In this document: positions 13,248 through 21,071 of the stretch, one piece after another
How positions within the stretch are numbered: position 1 is the first letter of the stretch
How the letters are laid out: each line of letters opens with the position of its first letter
Notes under the pieces: generated by a model
What the model was told of the DNA's origin: nothing
The model's input: the letters and a program-made list of their open reading frames with translations, nothing else
The model's database searches: none
Made by a program: the position numbers and the translations under genes
From: DASYVD01 sp050693035
Lineage (GTDB): Bacteria; Actinomycetota; UBA4738; CALAEC01
Assembly: GCA_050693035.1 (NCBI GenBank)
Contig: JBOGWB010000082.1
Location: 1-26,158 of the forward strand
Length of the DNA: 26,158 bases
Direction of reading: 5' to 3'

Positions 13248-14690
13248 ATGGACCGGTTCGTCCAAACGCTAACGAGCATCTGCACTCCCGAGCGGGTCAT
13301 CACGAACCGGCACGCCCTCCAGACATACGAGTCCGACGGTCTTCTCCAGTACCGGGTCATCCCTCGGGTCGTCGTGCTTCCCGATACGGTCGGCGAGGTC
13401 CAGGAGATCTTGCGGGCCTGCCATCAGGCCAACGTCCCCTGGGTGGCTCGAGGGTCGGGAACGGGTCTGTCGGGCGGAGCCGTCCCTCTCGAGGACGGAG
13501 TGCTGATCGGCCTCTCGAGGATGCGGCGCATCCTCGACGTCGATCTCGACAACCAGCGGATCACCGTGGAGCCGGGCGTGCTGAACGCCGAGATCACCAA
13601 GGCCGTGGGCCCCGGATTCGTATACCCGCCGGACCCATCCAGCCAGATCGTCTGCTCCATCGGCGGGAACGTCGCGGAGAACTCCGGCGGGGCGCACTGC
13701 TTCAAGTACGGGTTCACCACCAACTACGTCACGGGATTGGAGGTGGTCCTGTCTGACGGTGAGATCGTCACCTTGGGTGGGAAAGAGCTCGATCGCCCGG
13801 GGTACGACCTCGTCGGGGCATTCGTGGGTTCGGAGGGAACGCTCGGCGTCGCGACGAAGATCACGGTGCGAGTGATCCCCAGGCCGGAGGCGTGGCGGAC
13901 CCTGGTGGCGTACTTCGACTCCACCGACCACGCCGGGCAGGCGGTCTCGGACATCGTCGCCGCGGGTGTGGTACCGGGAGCCATCGAGATGATGGACCGG
14001 CTGTCGATCGAGGCGTGCGAGCAGGCCACCCACGCGGGATACCCGCTCGACGTGGGGGCCGCGCTGATCGTCGAGCTCGATGGACCCGAGGCGGAGTGCG
14101 GTGCGCGGTTCGACGGTGTCGTCGGGATCTGCGAGAGGAATGGAGCCACGGGGATCCGCCTGGCGAAGGACGAGGCCGAACGGGAGCTGATCTGGAAAGC
14201 TCGGAAGGCCGCGTTCGCCGCGATGGGCAGGGTCGCACCTGACTACTACGTCCAGGACGGGGTGATCCCGCGCACCCGCCTTCCCGAGGTCCTGCGGCGG
14301 ATCGACGATCTGGCCGCCGAGTACGGACTTCGGGTGGCCAACGTGTTCCACGCGGGTGACGGGAACCTCCACCCTCTGGTGTGTTACGACGCTCGCCTGG
14401 GCGAGACGGACAAGGCTGAGGAGCTCTCCGCGCGCATCCTCGATGTGTGTGTCGAGGCGGGGGGCTCCATCACCGGGGAGCACGGCGTGGGCATCGACAA
14501 GAAGAAGCACATGTCGAAGATGTTCTCGGAGCCCGACCTCGACGCGTTCCAGCGTCTCCGGTGCGCCTTTGACCCCGCGCAGCTCGCGAACCGGGGAAAG
14601 GTCATGCCCACGCCGCGGCTGTGTGGGGAAGTCCCCGGCCGCTACCGGCAGCACCCGCTGGAGCGGGCCGGCGTGGCGGAGCGGTTCTAG
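13248..14690 (+). CDS. glcD: glycolate oxidase FAD subunit GlcD
   Basis: A 480-residue flavoprotein. The ATG at 13248 has GGAGGGG six bases upstream; a TTG six codons earlier lies before that site and is rejected. The VAO-type FAD-binding domain is clear: PWVARGSGTGLSGGAVP (about 64-80), VEPGV, PPDPSS, SIGGNVAENSGG and GYDLVGAFVGSEGTLGV. The C-terminal FAD-oxidase domain carries NVFHAGDGNLHPL and GGSITGEHGVG. GlcD with GlcE and GlcF oxidises glycolate (and often D-lactate) to glyoxylate at the membrane, passing electrons to quinone. It is first in the glcDEF-aceB operon; glcE begins ten bases after the stop. Confidence 0.95.
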   Translation: MDRFVQTLTSICTPERVITNRHALQTYESDGLLQYRVIPRVVVLPDTVGEVQEILRACHQANVPWVARGSGTGLSGGAVPLEDGVLIGLSRMRRILDVDLDNQRITVEPGVLNAEITKAVGPGFVYPPDPSSQIVCSIGGNVAENSGGAHCFKYGFTTNYVTGLEVVLSDGEIVTLGGKELDRPGYDLVGAFVGSEGTLGVATKITVRVIPRPEAWRTLVAYFDSTDHAGQAVSDIVAAGVVPGAIEMMDRLSIEACEQATHAGYPLDVGAALIVELDGPEAECGARFDGVVGICERNGATGIRLAKDEAERELIWKARKAAFAAMGRVAPDYYVQDGVIPRTRLPEVLRRIDDLAAEYGLRVANVFHAGDGNLHPLVCYDARLGETDKAEELSARILDVCVEAGGSITGEHGVGIDKKKHMSKMFSEPDLDAFQRLRCAFDPAQLANRGKVMPTPRLCGEVPGRYRQHPLERAGVAERF

Positions 14691-14700
14691 GGGGCGCCGG

Positions 14701-15852
14701 CTGCGCACCGAGCGCCCCGCGTCGCCCGAGGAAGCGGCCTCGCTGCTCCGGACGGCCGGAGCCGATGGCGCCTCGATCCGGTTCCGGGGGGGAGGGACCA
14801 AACTGGATTGGGGCAATCCCCGGCCACGGCCCGAGCTCGAGATCTCGACCGAGCGGCTCGATGGCATCCTCGAGCACAACGCGGCCGACCTCACCGCGGT
14901 CGTGCAGGCCGGTGTCCGACTGGCCCGCGCGCAGGAGGCCTTCGCCGAGGCCGGACAGATGTTTGCTCTGGACCCTCCCCTCGGGGAGAACGAGGCGGCG
15001 ACGATCGGCGGCGTCGTCGCCGTCGGTGACTCCGGGCCGCTGCGGCACCGGTACGGGGGGCCGCGAGACCTCCTCCTGGGGATCACCGTGGCGCTCCCCG
15101 ACGGAACCCTGGCCCGTTCCGGAGGGAAGGTGATCAAGAACGTGGCCGGATACGACCTGCCCAAGCTGTTCAGTGGGTCGTTCGGGACGCTGGGGCTCGT
15201 CGTTCAGGTGGCCCTCCGCCTCCATCCCCTTCCGACCAGCCGACTGACCGCCCTCGGTGAATCCGGAGACCCGGAGGTCCTCCAGCAGGCCGTCCTGGCC
15301 ATGGCCCACGCGCCCCTCGAGCTCGACGCCATGGATGTCGCGTGGAGCCGCGGGCGAGGGCGGATCTTCGCCCGGTGCGGCGGTGTGGCGCCGGAGGCCC
15401 GTGCTGGGTGGGCCGTCAGGGCCCTGGCGGACCTGGGCCTTCAGGGCGAGGTGGTGGAAGAGGACGAGGGGCTCTGGGCGGAGCAGCGGGGCGGTCAACG
15501 GTCGACGGACGGCGTCGTGGTGAGGGTATCGGCCCTTCCGGCGTCGTTGGCGACCATCCTGCGGGTCTCCGATCGGCTCGACGGGTCGCTGGTCGGACGA
15601 GGTGGTGCGGGGCTCTCGTGGATCGCTCTCGGGTCACGCTCTGCCGAGGACGCCGTGAGTGCGGTGGAGGATCTCCGCCGGGCCCTCGATCCATTCCCGT
15701 GCGTGGTCCTCGACGCCCCGGGGGAGGTCCGGCAGAAGGTCGACGTGTGGGCGACGGCGAACGGTCCCGGCATGGAGCTGACGCGACGGGTGAAGGCGGC
15801 CTTCGACCCGACCAGAGTGTGCAATCCCGGCGTGTTCGTGGGAGATATCTAG
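14701..15852 (+). CDS. glcE: glycolate oxidase FAD-binding subunit GlcE
   Basis: About 383 residues, the usual GlcE size. Homology begins at once after glcD: RPASPEEAASLLRTAGA, RFRGGGTKLDWG, LDGILEHNAADLTAVVQAGV, LDPPLGENEAATIGGVVA, GKVIKNVAGYDLPKLFSGSFGTLG. It ends in MELTRRVKAAFDPTRVCNPGVFVGDI, typical of GlcE. No ATG, GTG or TTG lies in frame near the domain start. The best initiation codon is CTG at 14701, six bases after AGGGGG (14689-14694). A GTG well inside glcD (about 14623) would add non-homologous residues. GlcE pairs with GlcD as a second flavin-binding subunit. glcF starts one base after its stop. Confidence 0.9.
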   Translation: MRTERPASPEEAASLLRTAGADGASIRFRGGGTKLDWGNPRPRPELEISTERLDGILEHNAADLTAVVQAGVRLARAQEAFAEAGQMFALDPPLGENEAATIGGVVAVGDSGPLRHRYGGPRDLLLGITVALPDGTLARSGGKVIKNVAGYDLPKLFSGSFGTLGLVVQVALRLHPLPTSRLTALGESGDPEVLQQAVLAMAHAPLELDAMDVAWSRGRGRIFARCGGVAPEARAGWAVRALADLGLQGEVVEEDEGLWAEQRGGQRSTDGVVVRVSALPASLATILRVSDRLDGSLVGRGGAGLSWIALGSRSAEDAVSAVEDLRRALDPFPCVVLDAPGEVRQKVDVWATANGPGMELTRRVKAAFDPTRVCNPGVFVGDI

Positions 15853-15853
15853 C

Positions 15854-17158
15854 GTGAGCCTCGACGAGGAGTCTGCGGGCCGTGCCTTCGACGACCGGCG
15901 TCCACCGGCCCAGGATCTGATCGACGCCTGTGTCCACTGCGGGTTCTGCCTCCCGACGTGCCCCACCTACGTGCTGTGGGGTGAGGAGATGGACTCTCCC
16001 CGGGGCCGCATCGTCCTCATGGATCACGGCCACGACGAGGGAAGCGAAATGGCCGGTATGGCCGTTCACTTCGACCGGTGCCTGGGATGCATGGCCTGCG
16101 TAACCGCATGTCCGTCGGGGGTGCAGTACGACCGCCTGATCGAAGCCACCCGGCCACAGGTGGAGCGGAACGTCCGCCGCCCCCTCGGTGAGCGGGCCAT
16201 CCGCCGGATCCTGTTCGCCCTGTTCACCCACCCGGGGAGGATCCGGGCGGCGGCGCCACTGCTCGCGGCGGCCCGGGGTCTGGCCCTCGACCGCCCGATC
16301 CGCCGGGGCCGGGCCCTGCGGCGATACCCCCGGCTCCGGGCGATGGTCCGGTTGGCTCCTCCGGTCCGGGCGCGAGCGGTGTTCGCCCGGGTTCCCGAGA
16401 CGACCCCCGCTCGGGGGGCCCGGCGAGGTCGGGTCGGTGTCCTCCAGGGATGCGTGCAGCGCGTGTTCTTCCACGACGTGAACGCGGCGACCATCCGTGT
16501 CCTGTCCGCCGAGGGGTTCGATGTGTACGCGCCACGCCGGCCGCGGTGCTGCGGCGCACTGCTCATGCACGCGGGCTATGAAGCCGAAGCGATCCGTCTG
16601 GCCAAGGAGACCATCGAAGCATTCGAAGGTTGCGACGTGATCGCGGCGAATGCGGCTGGCTGCGGCTCGGCCATGAAGGACTACGTGCACCTGTTAGAGG
16701 ACGATCCTGTCTGGGGCGGCCGCGCACGGACGTTCTCGGCGAAGGTTCGGGACGTCACCGAGATCCTCGCGGAGGAGGGGACGGTGGCCGCACGACACCC
16801 CCTCCCCCTACGGCTCGCCTACCACGACGCGTGTCACCTGGCGCATGCCCAGGGTGTCCGGGCCCAGCCCCGGGTTCTCCTGCGCGAGGTACCGGAGCTC
16901 GAGCTCCTGGAGCCGGCCGACTGGGAGATCTGCTGCGGCTCGGCCGGTGTCTACAACATCCTCGAGCCGGACGCCGCCGAGCAGCTCGGCCGGCGGAAGG
17001 CGGAGAGCCTGCTGGCCACCGGGGCCCAGGCCATCGCCGCGGGGAATCCCGGGTGCGTGCTCCAGATCGCCGCCCACCTGGAGGCCCGGGGGGAGCGGCT
17101 CCCCATCTACCACCCCATGCAGGTGCTGGACGCGTCGATCACCGGACGGAGGTTGTGA
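15854..17158 (+). CDS. glcF: glycolate oxidase iron-sulfur subunit GlcF
   Basis: A 434-residue protein with a GTG start at 15854, one base after the glcE stop. Two complete 4Fe-4S motifs sit at the front: CVHCGFCLPTCP (Cys26, 29, 32, 36) and CLGCMACVTACP (Cys76, 79, 82, 86). Two CCG domains follow (pfam Cysteine-rich type): PRCCGALLMHAGY with NAAGCG, and HDACHLAHAQG with ICCGSAGVYN. These bind further iron-sulfur or heterodisulfide-reductase-like clusters. The subunit carries electrons from the flavins of GlcD/GlcE toward the membrane quinone pool. aceB begins two bases after its stop, so the operon continues directly into glyoxylate use. Confidence 0.95.
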   Translation: MSLDEESAGRAFDDRRPPAQDLIDACVHCGFCLPTCPTYVLWGEEMDSPRGRIVLMDHGHDEGSEMAGMAVHFDRCLGCMACVTACPSGVQYDRLIEATRPQVERNVRRPLGERAIRRILFALFTHPGRIRAAAPLLAAARGLALDRPIRRGRALRRYPRLRAMVRLAPPVRARAVFARVPETTPARGARRGRVGVLQGCVQRVFFHDVNAATIRVLSAEGFDVYAPRRPRCCGALLMHAGYEAEAIRLAKETIEAFEGCDVIAANAAGCGSAMKDYVHLLEDDPVWGGRARTFSAKVRDVTEILAEEGTVAARHPLPLRLAYHDACHLAHAQGVRAQPRVLLREVPELELLEPADWEICCGSAGVYNILEPDAAEQLGRRKAESLLATGAQAIAAGNPGCVLQIAAHLEARGERLPIYHPMQVLDASITGRRL

Positions 17159-17160
17159 CC

Positions 17161-18753
17161 ATGCCACAGGGGGTCGAGATTCGAGCGCCCATCGAAGGAC
17201 GTGCGGCGGAGATTTTGACCGAGGAAGCGCTGGCCTTCCTGGCCGGGCTTCACCGGGAGTTCGAAGCCACTCGAGCGGAGCTCCTGCGCCGCAGGGAGGA
17301 ACGACAGGAGCGGATCCGCGACGGCGAGATGCCCGGGTTCTTGAAGGAAACCCAGGAGATCCGCGCGGACGACGGATGGAAGGTTGTCCCCCCCCCGCCC
17401 GATCTCAGGGACCGGCGCGTGGAGATCACCGGGCCCACCGACCGGAAGATGATCATCAACGCGCTGAACTCGGGGGCCAAGGTGTTCATGGCCGACTTCG
17501 AGGACGCCAACTCTCCGACGTGGGAGAACATGACCGTCGGTCAGGCGAACCTCATCGATGCCGTGGAGCGAACGATCGATTTCACGAGCGAGGAGGGGAA
17601 GGAATACCGGCTCGCGGACGAGACCGCCACGCTGGTGGTGCGTCCCCGCGGGTGGCACCTCCCAGAGAATCATGTTCTCGTCGACGAGACCCCCATCTCC
17701 GGGAGCCTGTTCGACTTCGGGCTGTACTTCTTCCATAACGCGGACCGTCTGCTCCACAGAGGGACCGGTCCCTACTTCTACCTGCCCAAACTAGAGAGCC
17801 ACGTCGAGGCGCGGCTCTGGAACGACGTGTTCGTGTATGCGCAGGACGCTCTGGGCATCGCTCGGGGCACGATCAGGGCGACGGTACTGGTGGAGACGGT
17901 CCTGGCGGCGTTCGAGATGGATGAGATCCTCTACGAGCTTCGGGATCACTCGGCCGGGCTCAACGCCGGACGGTGGGACTACATCTTCAGCTTGATCAAG
18001 AAGTTTCGCGACCGGGAAGACTTCGTCCTGCCCGACCGGGCACAGGTGGCGATGACCGTTCCCTTCATGCGCGCGTACACGGAACTGTTGGTGAAGACGT
18101 GTCACCGGCGCGACGGGCATGCCATCGGTGGGATGGCCGCGTTCATCCCCAGCCGCAAGGACCGGAGCGTGAACGAGACCGCGCTGGTCAAGGTTCGCGA
18201 GGACAAGGTGCGGGAGTCCGGGGACGGCTTCGACGGGACGTGGGTCGCCCACCCCGACCTGGTCGAGGTGGCCCGGGAGCCCTTCGACGACGTGCTGGGC
18301 GATCGGCCTCACCAGATCGACCGGAAGCGTGACGATGTCACTGTGACGGAGGCGGAGCTCCTCGACATCCGGGTTCCCGGCGGGACCATCACCGAGGGCG
18401 GGCTTCGAGGGAACGTCAACATCGGCGTTCAGTACCTCTCCGCTTGGCTCCGTGGGAACGGGGCCGCCGCCATCCTCAACCTCATGGAGGACACCGCTAC
18501 CGCCGAGATCGCCCGGTCCCAGGTTTGGCAGTGGGTCCGCCATCGAGCCGTTCTCGACGATGGGCGCCGCATCGGCCGGGATCTCGTGCAGGCGATCCTG
18601 GAGGAGGAGCTGGAGAAGATCCAGCAGTCCCTGGGTGCAGAGGCCTTCGAGCATGCCCGGGCCAAGGAGGCCCGGGCCCTGTTCGAAGAAGTGGCCCTGG
18701 CCGAAGAGTTCGTGGAGTTCCTGACGCTCCCCGGCTCCGACTACCTCGATTGA
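17161..18753 (+). CDS. aceB: malate synthase A
   Basis: A 530-residue enzyme, the normal size for isoform A. The ATG at 17161 has GGAGG about eight bases upstream. Conserved parts: KVFMADFEDANSPTWEN, VVRPRGWHLPENH (catalytic Arg near 161), FYLPKLESHVEARLWND, the family signature RDHSAGLNAGRWDYIFS (from residue 261), and LNLMEDTATAEI near 441 with the catalytic-base Asp. It condenses glyoxylate with acetyl-CoA to malate in the cytoplasm. No isocitrate lyase is in the window. Its position directly behind glcDEF says it serves glycolate-derived glyoxylate rather than, or in addition to, the acetate glyoxylate shunt. Confidence 0.96.
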   Translation: MPQGVEIRAPIEGRAAEILTEEALAFLAGLHREFEATRAELLRRREERQERIRDGEMPGFLKETQEIRADDGWKVVPPPPDLRDRRVEITGPTDRKMIINALNSGAKVFMADFEDANSPTWENMTVGQANLIDAVERTIDFTSEEGKEYRLADETATLVVRPRGWHLPENHVLVDETPISGSLFDFGLYFFHNADRLLHRGTGPYFYLPKLESHVEARLWNDVFVYAQDALGIARGTIRATVLVETVLAAFEMDEILYELRDHSAGLNAGRWDYIFSLIKKFRDREDFVLPDRAQVAMTVPFMRAYTELLVKTCHRRDGHAIGGMAAFIPSRKDRSVNETALVKVREDKVRESGDGFDGTWVAHPDLVEVAREPFDDVLGDRPHQIDRKRDDVTVTEAELLDIRVPGGTITEGGLRGNVNIGVQYLSAWLRGNGAAAILNLMEDTATAEIARSQVWQWVRHRAVLDDGRRIGRDLVQAILEEELEKIQQSLGAEAFEHARAKEARALFEEVALAEEFVEFLTLPGSDYLD

Positions 18754-18761
18754 AACAGGAT

Positions 18762-18795
18762 TTGACCTGAAACGAACGAATGGGGCACGATTCGT
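18762..18795 (+). promoter_or_regulatory. possible promoter/operator before the Nramp-like gene
   Basis: TTGACC at 18762-18767 resembles a -35 box; only a weak -10 (CACGAT, 18 bases on) follows. Overlapping the region is a dyad ACGAAT (18776-18781), eight-base spacer, ATTCGT (18790-18795). A 20-base dyad of this kind could be bound by a dimeric repressor or activator. It lies between aceB and the carrier gene. Confidence 0.3.
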
Positions 18796-18822
18796 CTGGT
18801 TTCCGAGAGCGGAGGTGGGGCG

Positions 18823-20355
18823 ATGAGCACGGAGACAGCGCCGCCGGTTGCAGGTACCTACCGCCTAGGCGTCAGTAGACCCGACCTCCCGCTGATGGAC
18901 CTCCCCACCCCCGAGGAGGTCTTCGGCGTACCGCGGATCGGTGTCAAGCAGCTCTTCAAGTTCGCGGTGGGGCCGAGCCTGATCGCCCTGGGCATATCCA
19001 TCGGCTCCGGGGAATGGCTCCTCGGTCCCCTGCAGGTCGGGAGGTTCGGGTTCGTGGGGGTCGGGTGGGTGATCACCGCCTCGATCCTCCTCCAGGTCGT
19101 CTACAACATCGAGATCGCCCGATACGTCGTGGCCACCGGTGAGGTCCCCACGTTGGCGTGGGGACGGGTGCCCCCCGGGTTCTGGCTGTGGGTCCCGTTC
19201 GCCATCTTCGTGGTCTTCTTGGCCTTCATCACCGGTGGATGGGCGGCGGCGGCCGGCCAGAGCGTGTTCGCGTTCGTCTTCGGCCGGATCCCCGACGTCG
19301 AGCAGGCCACGGACCTCCAGACCGTTCGGTGGCTGGCCATCGGGCTCCTTGGCCTGGTCTTCGTCATCGCGGCCCTGTCGAAGATCGTGAGCCGTGGCCT
19401 GGAGCTGGTGAACTGGGCCATCGTCGGCTTCATCCTCATCGTGCTGCTGCTCCTGGACCTGTTCCTGGTGCCCGGGAGCGTCTGGCTGGACGGCATCACC
19501 GGCCTGTTCACCATCGCCCGGCCCCCCGCGGAGATGACCGCCTCGGACCTCGGGAGCATCGCCGGGTTCGCCGCCCTGGCCTCCGGCCTGAACTGGTACG
19601 TGATGAACCACTACCGGGACAAGGGCTACGGCATGGGGTCCAGGATCGGCTTCATCGCCGGTCTCCGAGGGGAGCGGAAGGAAGTGCTGGGCTCGGGGGT
19701 CACATTCCCCGACGACGAGAAGAACGCCGCCCTGTGGAAGCGGTGGTATCGTCTCCTGCTCGTGGACATGTGGGGCGTGTTCGCCATCGGAGCGTTCCTG
19801 GGGATGCTCCTTCCCACGATCCTAATGAGGACCGCGGCCGACCTCACCGGGGAGCAGCCCACCGACGCCACCGTCCCCACGTTCGTCGCCGAGGCGCTGC
19901 GCGACGAGTACGGCACCGCGCTGTTCCTCCTGGCCCTGTTGATGGGGAGCCTGATCCTGTTCAGCACCCAGCTGGGGATCTTCGAGGCCTTGGTGCGGAA
20001 CTTCACGGACGGCGTTCACGGGATCAGCCCGGGGTTCCGGAAGATGGTGGCCGGCGACCCGCGCCGGTTCTACTTCCCGTTCATGATCGTTGTCCTCATC
20101 GTCATCGGGATCGTGATCCACCTGGACGTGCCGACCGGGCTGATCAGGTGGTCGGCGAACATGTCGAACTTCGGCGCGCTGATCTTCCCCTTCATGCTGT
20201 TCTACCTGAACAGCAAGCTGCCCCGGGTGGCCCGGCCGAGCTGGTGGCAGTACGTCGTCCTGGCCATCGGCGTGTACTTCTTCGGGTTCTTCTTCATCAA
20301 CTTCGTCTACGAGATCATCACGGGGAGCCAGCTGCCGCTGTTCTTCTTCCTGTAG
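18823..20355 (+). CDS. Nramp-related membrane carrier, non-canonical
   Basis: A 510-residue polytopic protein (about 11-12 hydrophobic segments) with GGAGGTGGGG before ATG 18823. It resembles the actinobacterial branch annotated as Nramp family: GPSLIALGISIGSGEWLLGPLQVG in the first helix, then YNIEIARYVVATGE and the broken-helix layout. Classical metal carriers have DPGN in helix 1 and MPH in helix 6. Here helix 1 reads GSGEW (61-65) and the helix 6 region GLNWYVMNHYRDKG, so the known Mn/Fe site is absent. The substrate is therefore probably not a plain divalent metal. Following glcDEF-aceB and facing lutABC, uptake of glycolate, lactate or another carboxylate is a reasonable guess, not shown. 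Confidence 0.8.
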   Translation: MSTETAPPVAGTYRLGVSRPDLPLMDLPTPEEVFGVPRIGVKQLFKFAVGPSLIALGISIGSGEWLLGPLQVGRFGFVGVGWVITASILLQVVYNIEIARYVVATGEVPTLAWGRVPPGFWLWVPFAIFVVFLAFITGGWAAAAGQSVFAFVFGRIPDVEQATDLQTVRWLAIGLLGLVFVIAALSKIVSRGLELVNWAIVGFILIVLLLLDLFLVPGSVWLDGITGLFTIARPPAEMTASDLGSIAGFAALASGLNWYVMNHYRDKGYGMGSRIGFIAGLRGERKEVLGSGVTFPDDEKNAALWKRWYRLLLVDMWGVFAIGAFLGMLLPTILMRTAADLTGEQPTDATVPTFVAEALRDEYGTALFLLALLMGSLILFSTQLGIFEALVRNFTDGVHGISPGFRKMVAGDPRRFYFPFMIVVLIVIGIVIHLDVPTGLIRWSANMSNFGALIFPFMLFYLNSKLPRVARPSWWQYVVLAIGVYFFGFFFINFVYEIITGSQLPLFFFL

Positions 20356-20367
20356 CCAAGGGGTAGA

Positions 20368-20405
20368 AGGAGGGCCGGTCCTTACGCGGGCCGGCTCTTC
20401 CTCCT
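20368..20405. terminator. inverted repeat between convergent carrier and lutC genes
   Basis: AGGAGG-GCCGG (20368-20378) can pair with CCGGC and CCTCCT (20391-20395, 20400-20405), with a 4-base bulge on one side. It lies between the two convergent stop codons and slightly inside lutC, and could end transcription from both sides. There is no clear T-run. Confidence 0.35.
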
Positions 20406-21071
20406 GCGGGAGGCCCTCCCTGGCTCCTCCACCAGGAGGACGTGCACGTGGCGAGGCCCGTGGACCCCGCGCACCAGCACCATCTCGATGTCCGCGGTCC
20501 GGGACGGGCCGGTGATGAGGACCGCGGCGGAAGCCCCCTCGAGGTGACCGTCCACGGCCGCGAAGAGCTCCTCGAACCCGGCGACCACCCGGTCGGCCGG
20601 CAGGATCACCAGATGGGCGGGTGGAAGGAGGCTCGCCAGGCGGGAGGATCCCGGTCCCGCGGCGGTGAGGATCGAACCGGAGGAGGCCACGCCGAGAAGC
20701 GCCCCGGTCACTCCCAGGTCGGCTTCGGCGCACGCCTGACGCCATCCGTCCGGTCCCGCGGGCTCCAGGATCTCGACTCCGGCCCGGCGGAGCCCCTGGG
20801 TGACCCGTTCGGCGAACGGGCCGACATCGGGCCCGACCACCGCCGTGGCGGCTTGCACTCCCTCGGCCGCGGCGGCCACCGCCTCGGCCATGTCGGCCCG
20901 GGACACCACCTCGACCACGCCCCCGACGGCGCGGAGCTCCTCCGAGAATCGCTGAGGCAGGGGACGGCCGTCGTCTGAGGCGGGCGTGACCGGCAGCTCT
21001 TCGGGCAGCGGCGGCGCGTGCACGCCGGACAAGCCGTCCCGGACGCGCCTCAGGAACGGCTCCCGCTCCAT
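20382..21071 (-). CDS. lutC: lactate utilization protein LutC
   Basis: A 229-residue LUD-domain protein. The start ATG overlaps the lutB stop (TGATG, 21073-21069). Typical features are ALLGVASSGSILTAAGPGSSRLASLLPPAHLVILPADRVV and the C-terminal ITGPSRTADIEMVLVRGVHGPRHVHVLLVE, where the SRTADIE segment is the family hallmark. With LutA and LutB it forms the iron-sulfur complex that oxidises L-lactate to pyruvate in bacteria lacking the flavin LldD enzyme. The protein ends with a basic RASRRRKSRPA tail. It is last in the lutABC operon. Confidence 0.92.
   Translation of the reverse strand: MEREPFLRRVRDGLSGVHAPPLPEELPVTPASDDGRPLPQRFSEELRAVGGVVEVVSRADMAEAVAAAAEGVQAATAVVGPDVGPFAERVTQGLRRAGVEILEPAGPDGWRQACAEADLGVTGALLGVASSGSILTAAGPGSSRLASLLPPAHLVILPADRVVAGFEELFAAVDGHLEGASAAVLITGPSRTADIEMVLVRGVHGPRHVHVLLVEEPGRASRRRKSRPA

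Noticed and set aside
13269..15164. 631-codon reverse-strand open frame over glcD/glcE
   Set aside because: GlcD and GlcE are certain on the forward strand; the reverse frame shows no domain.
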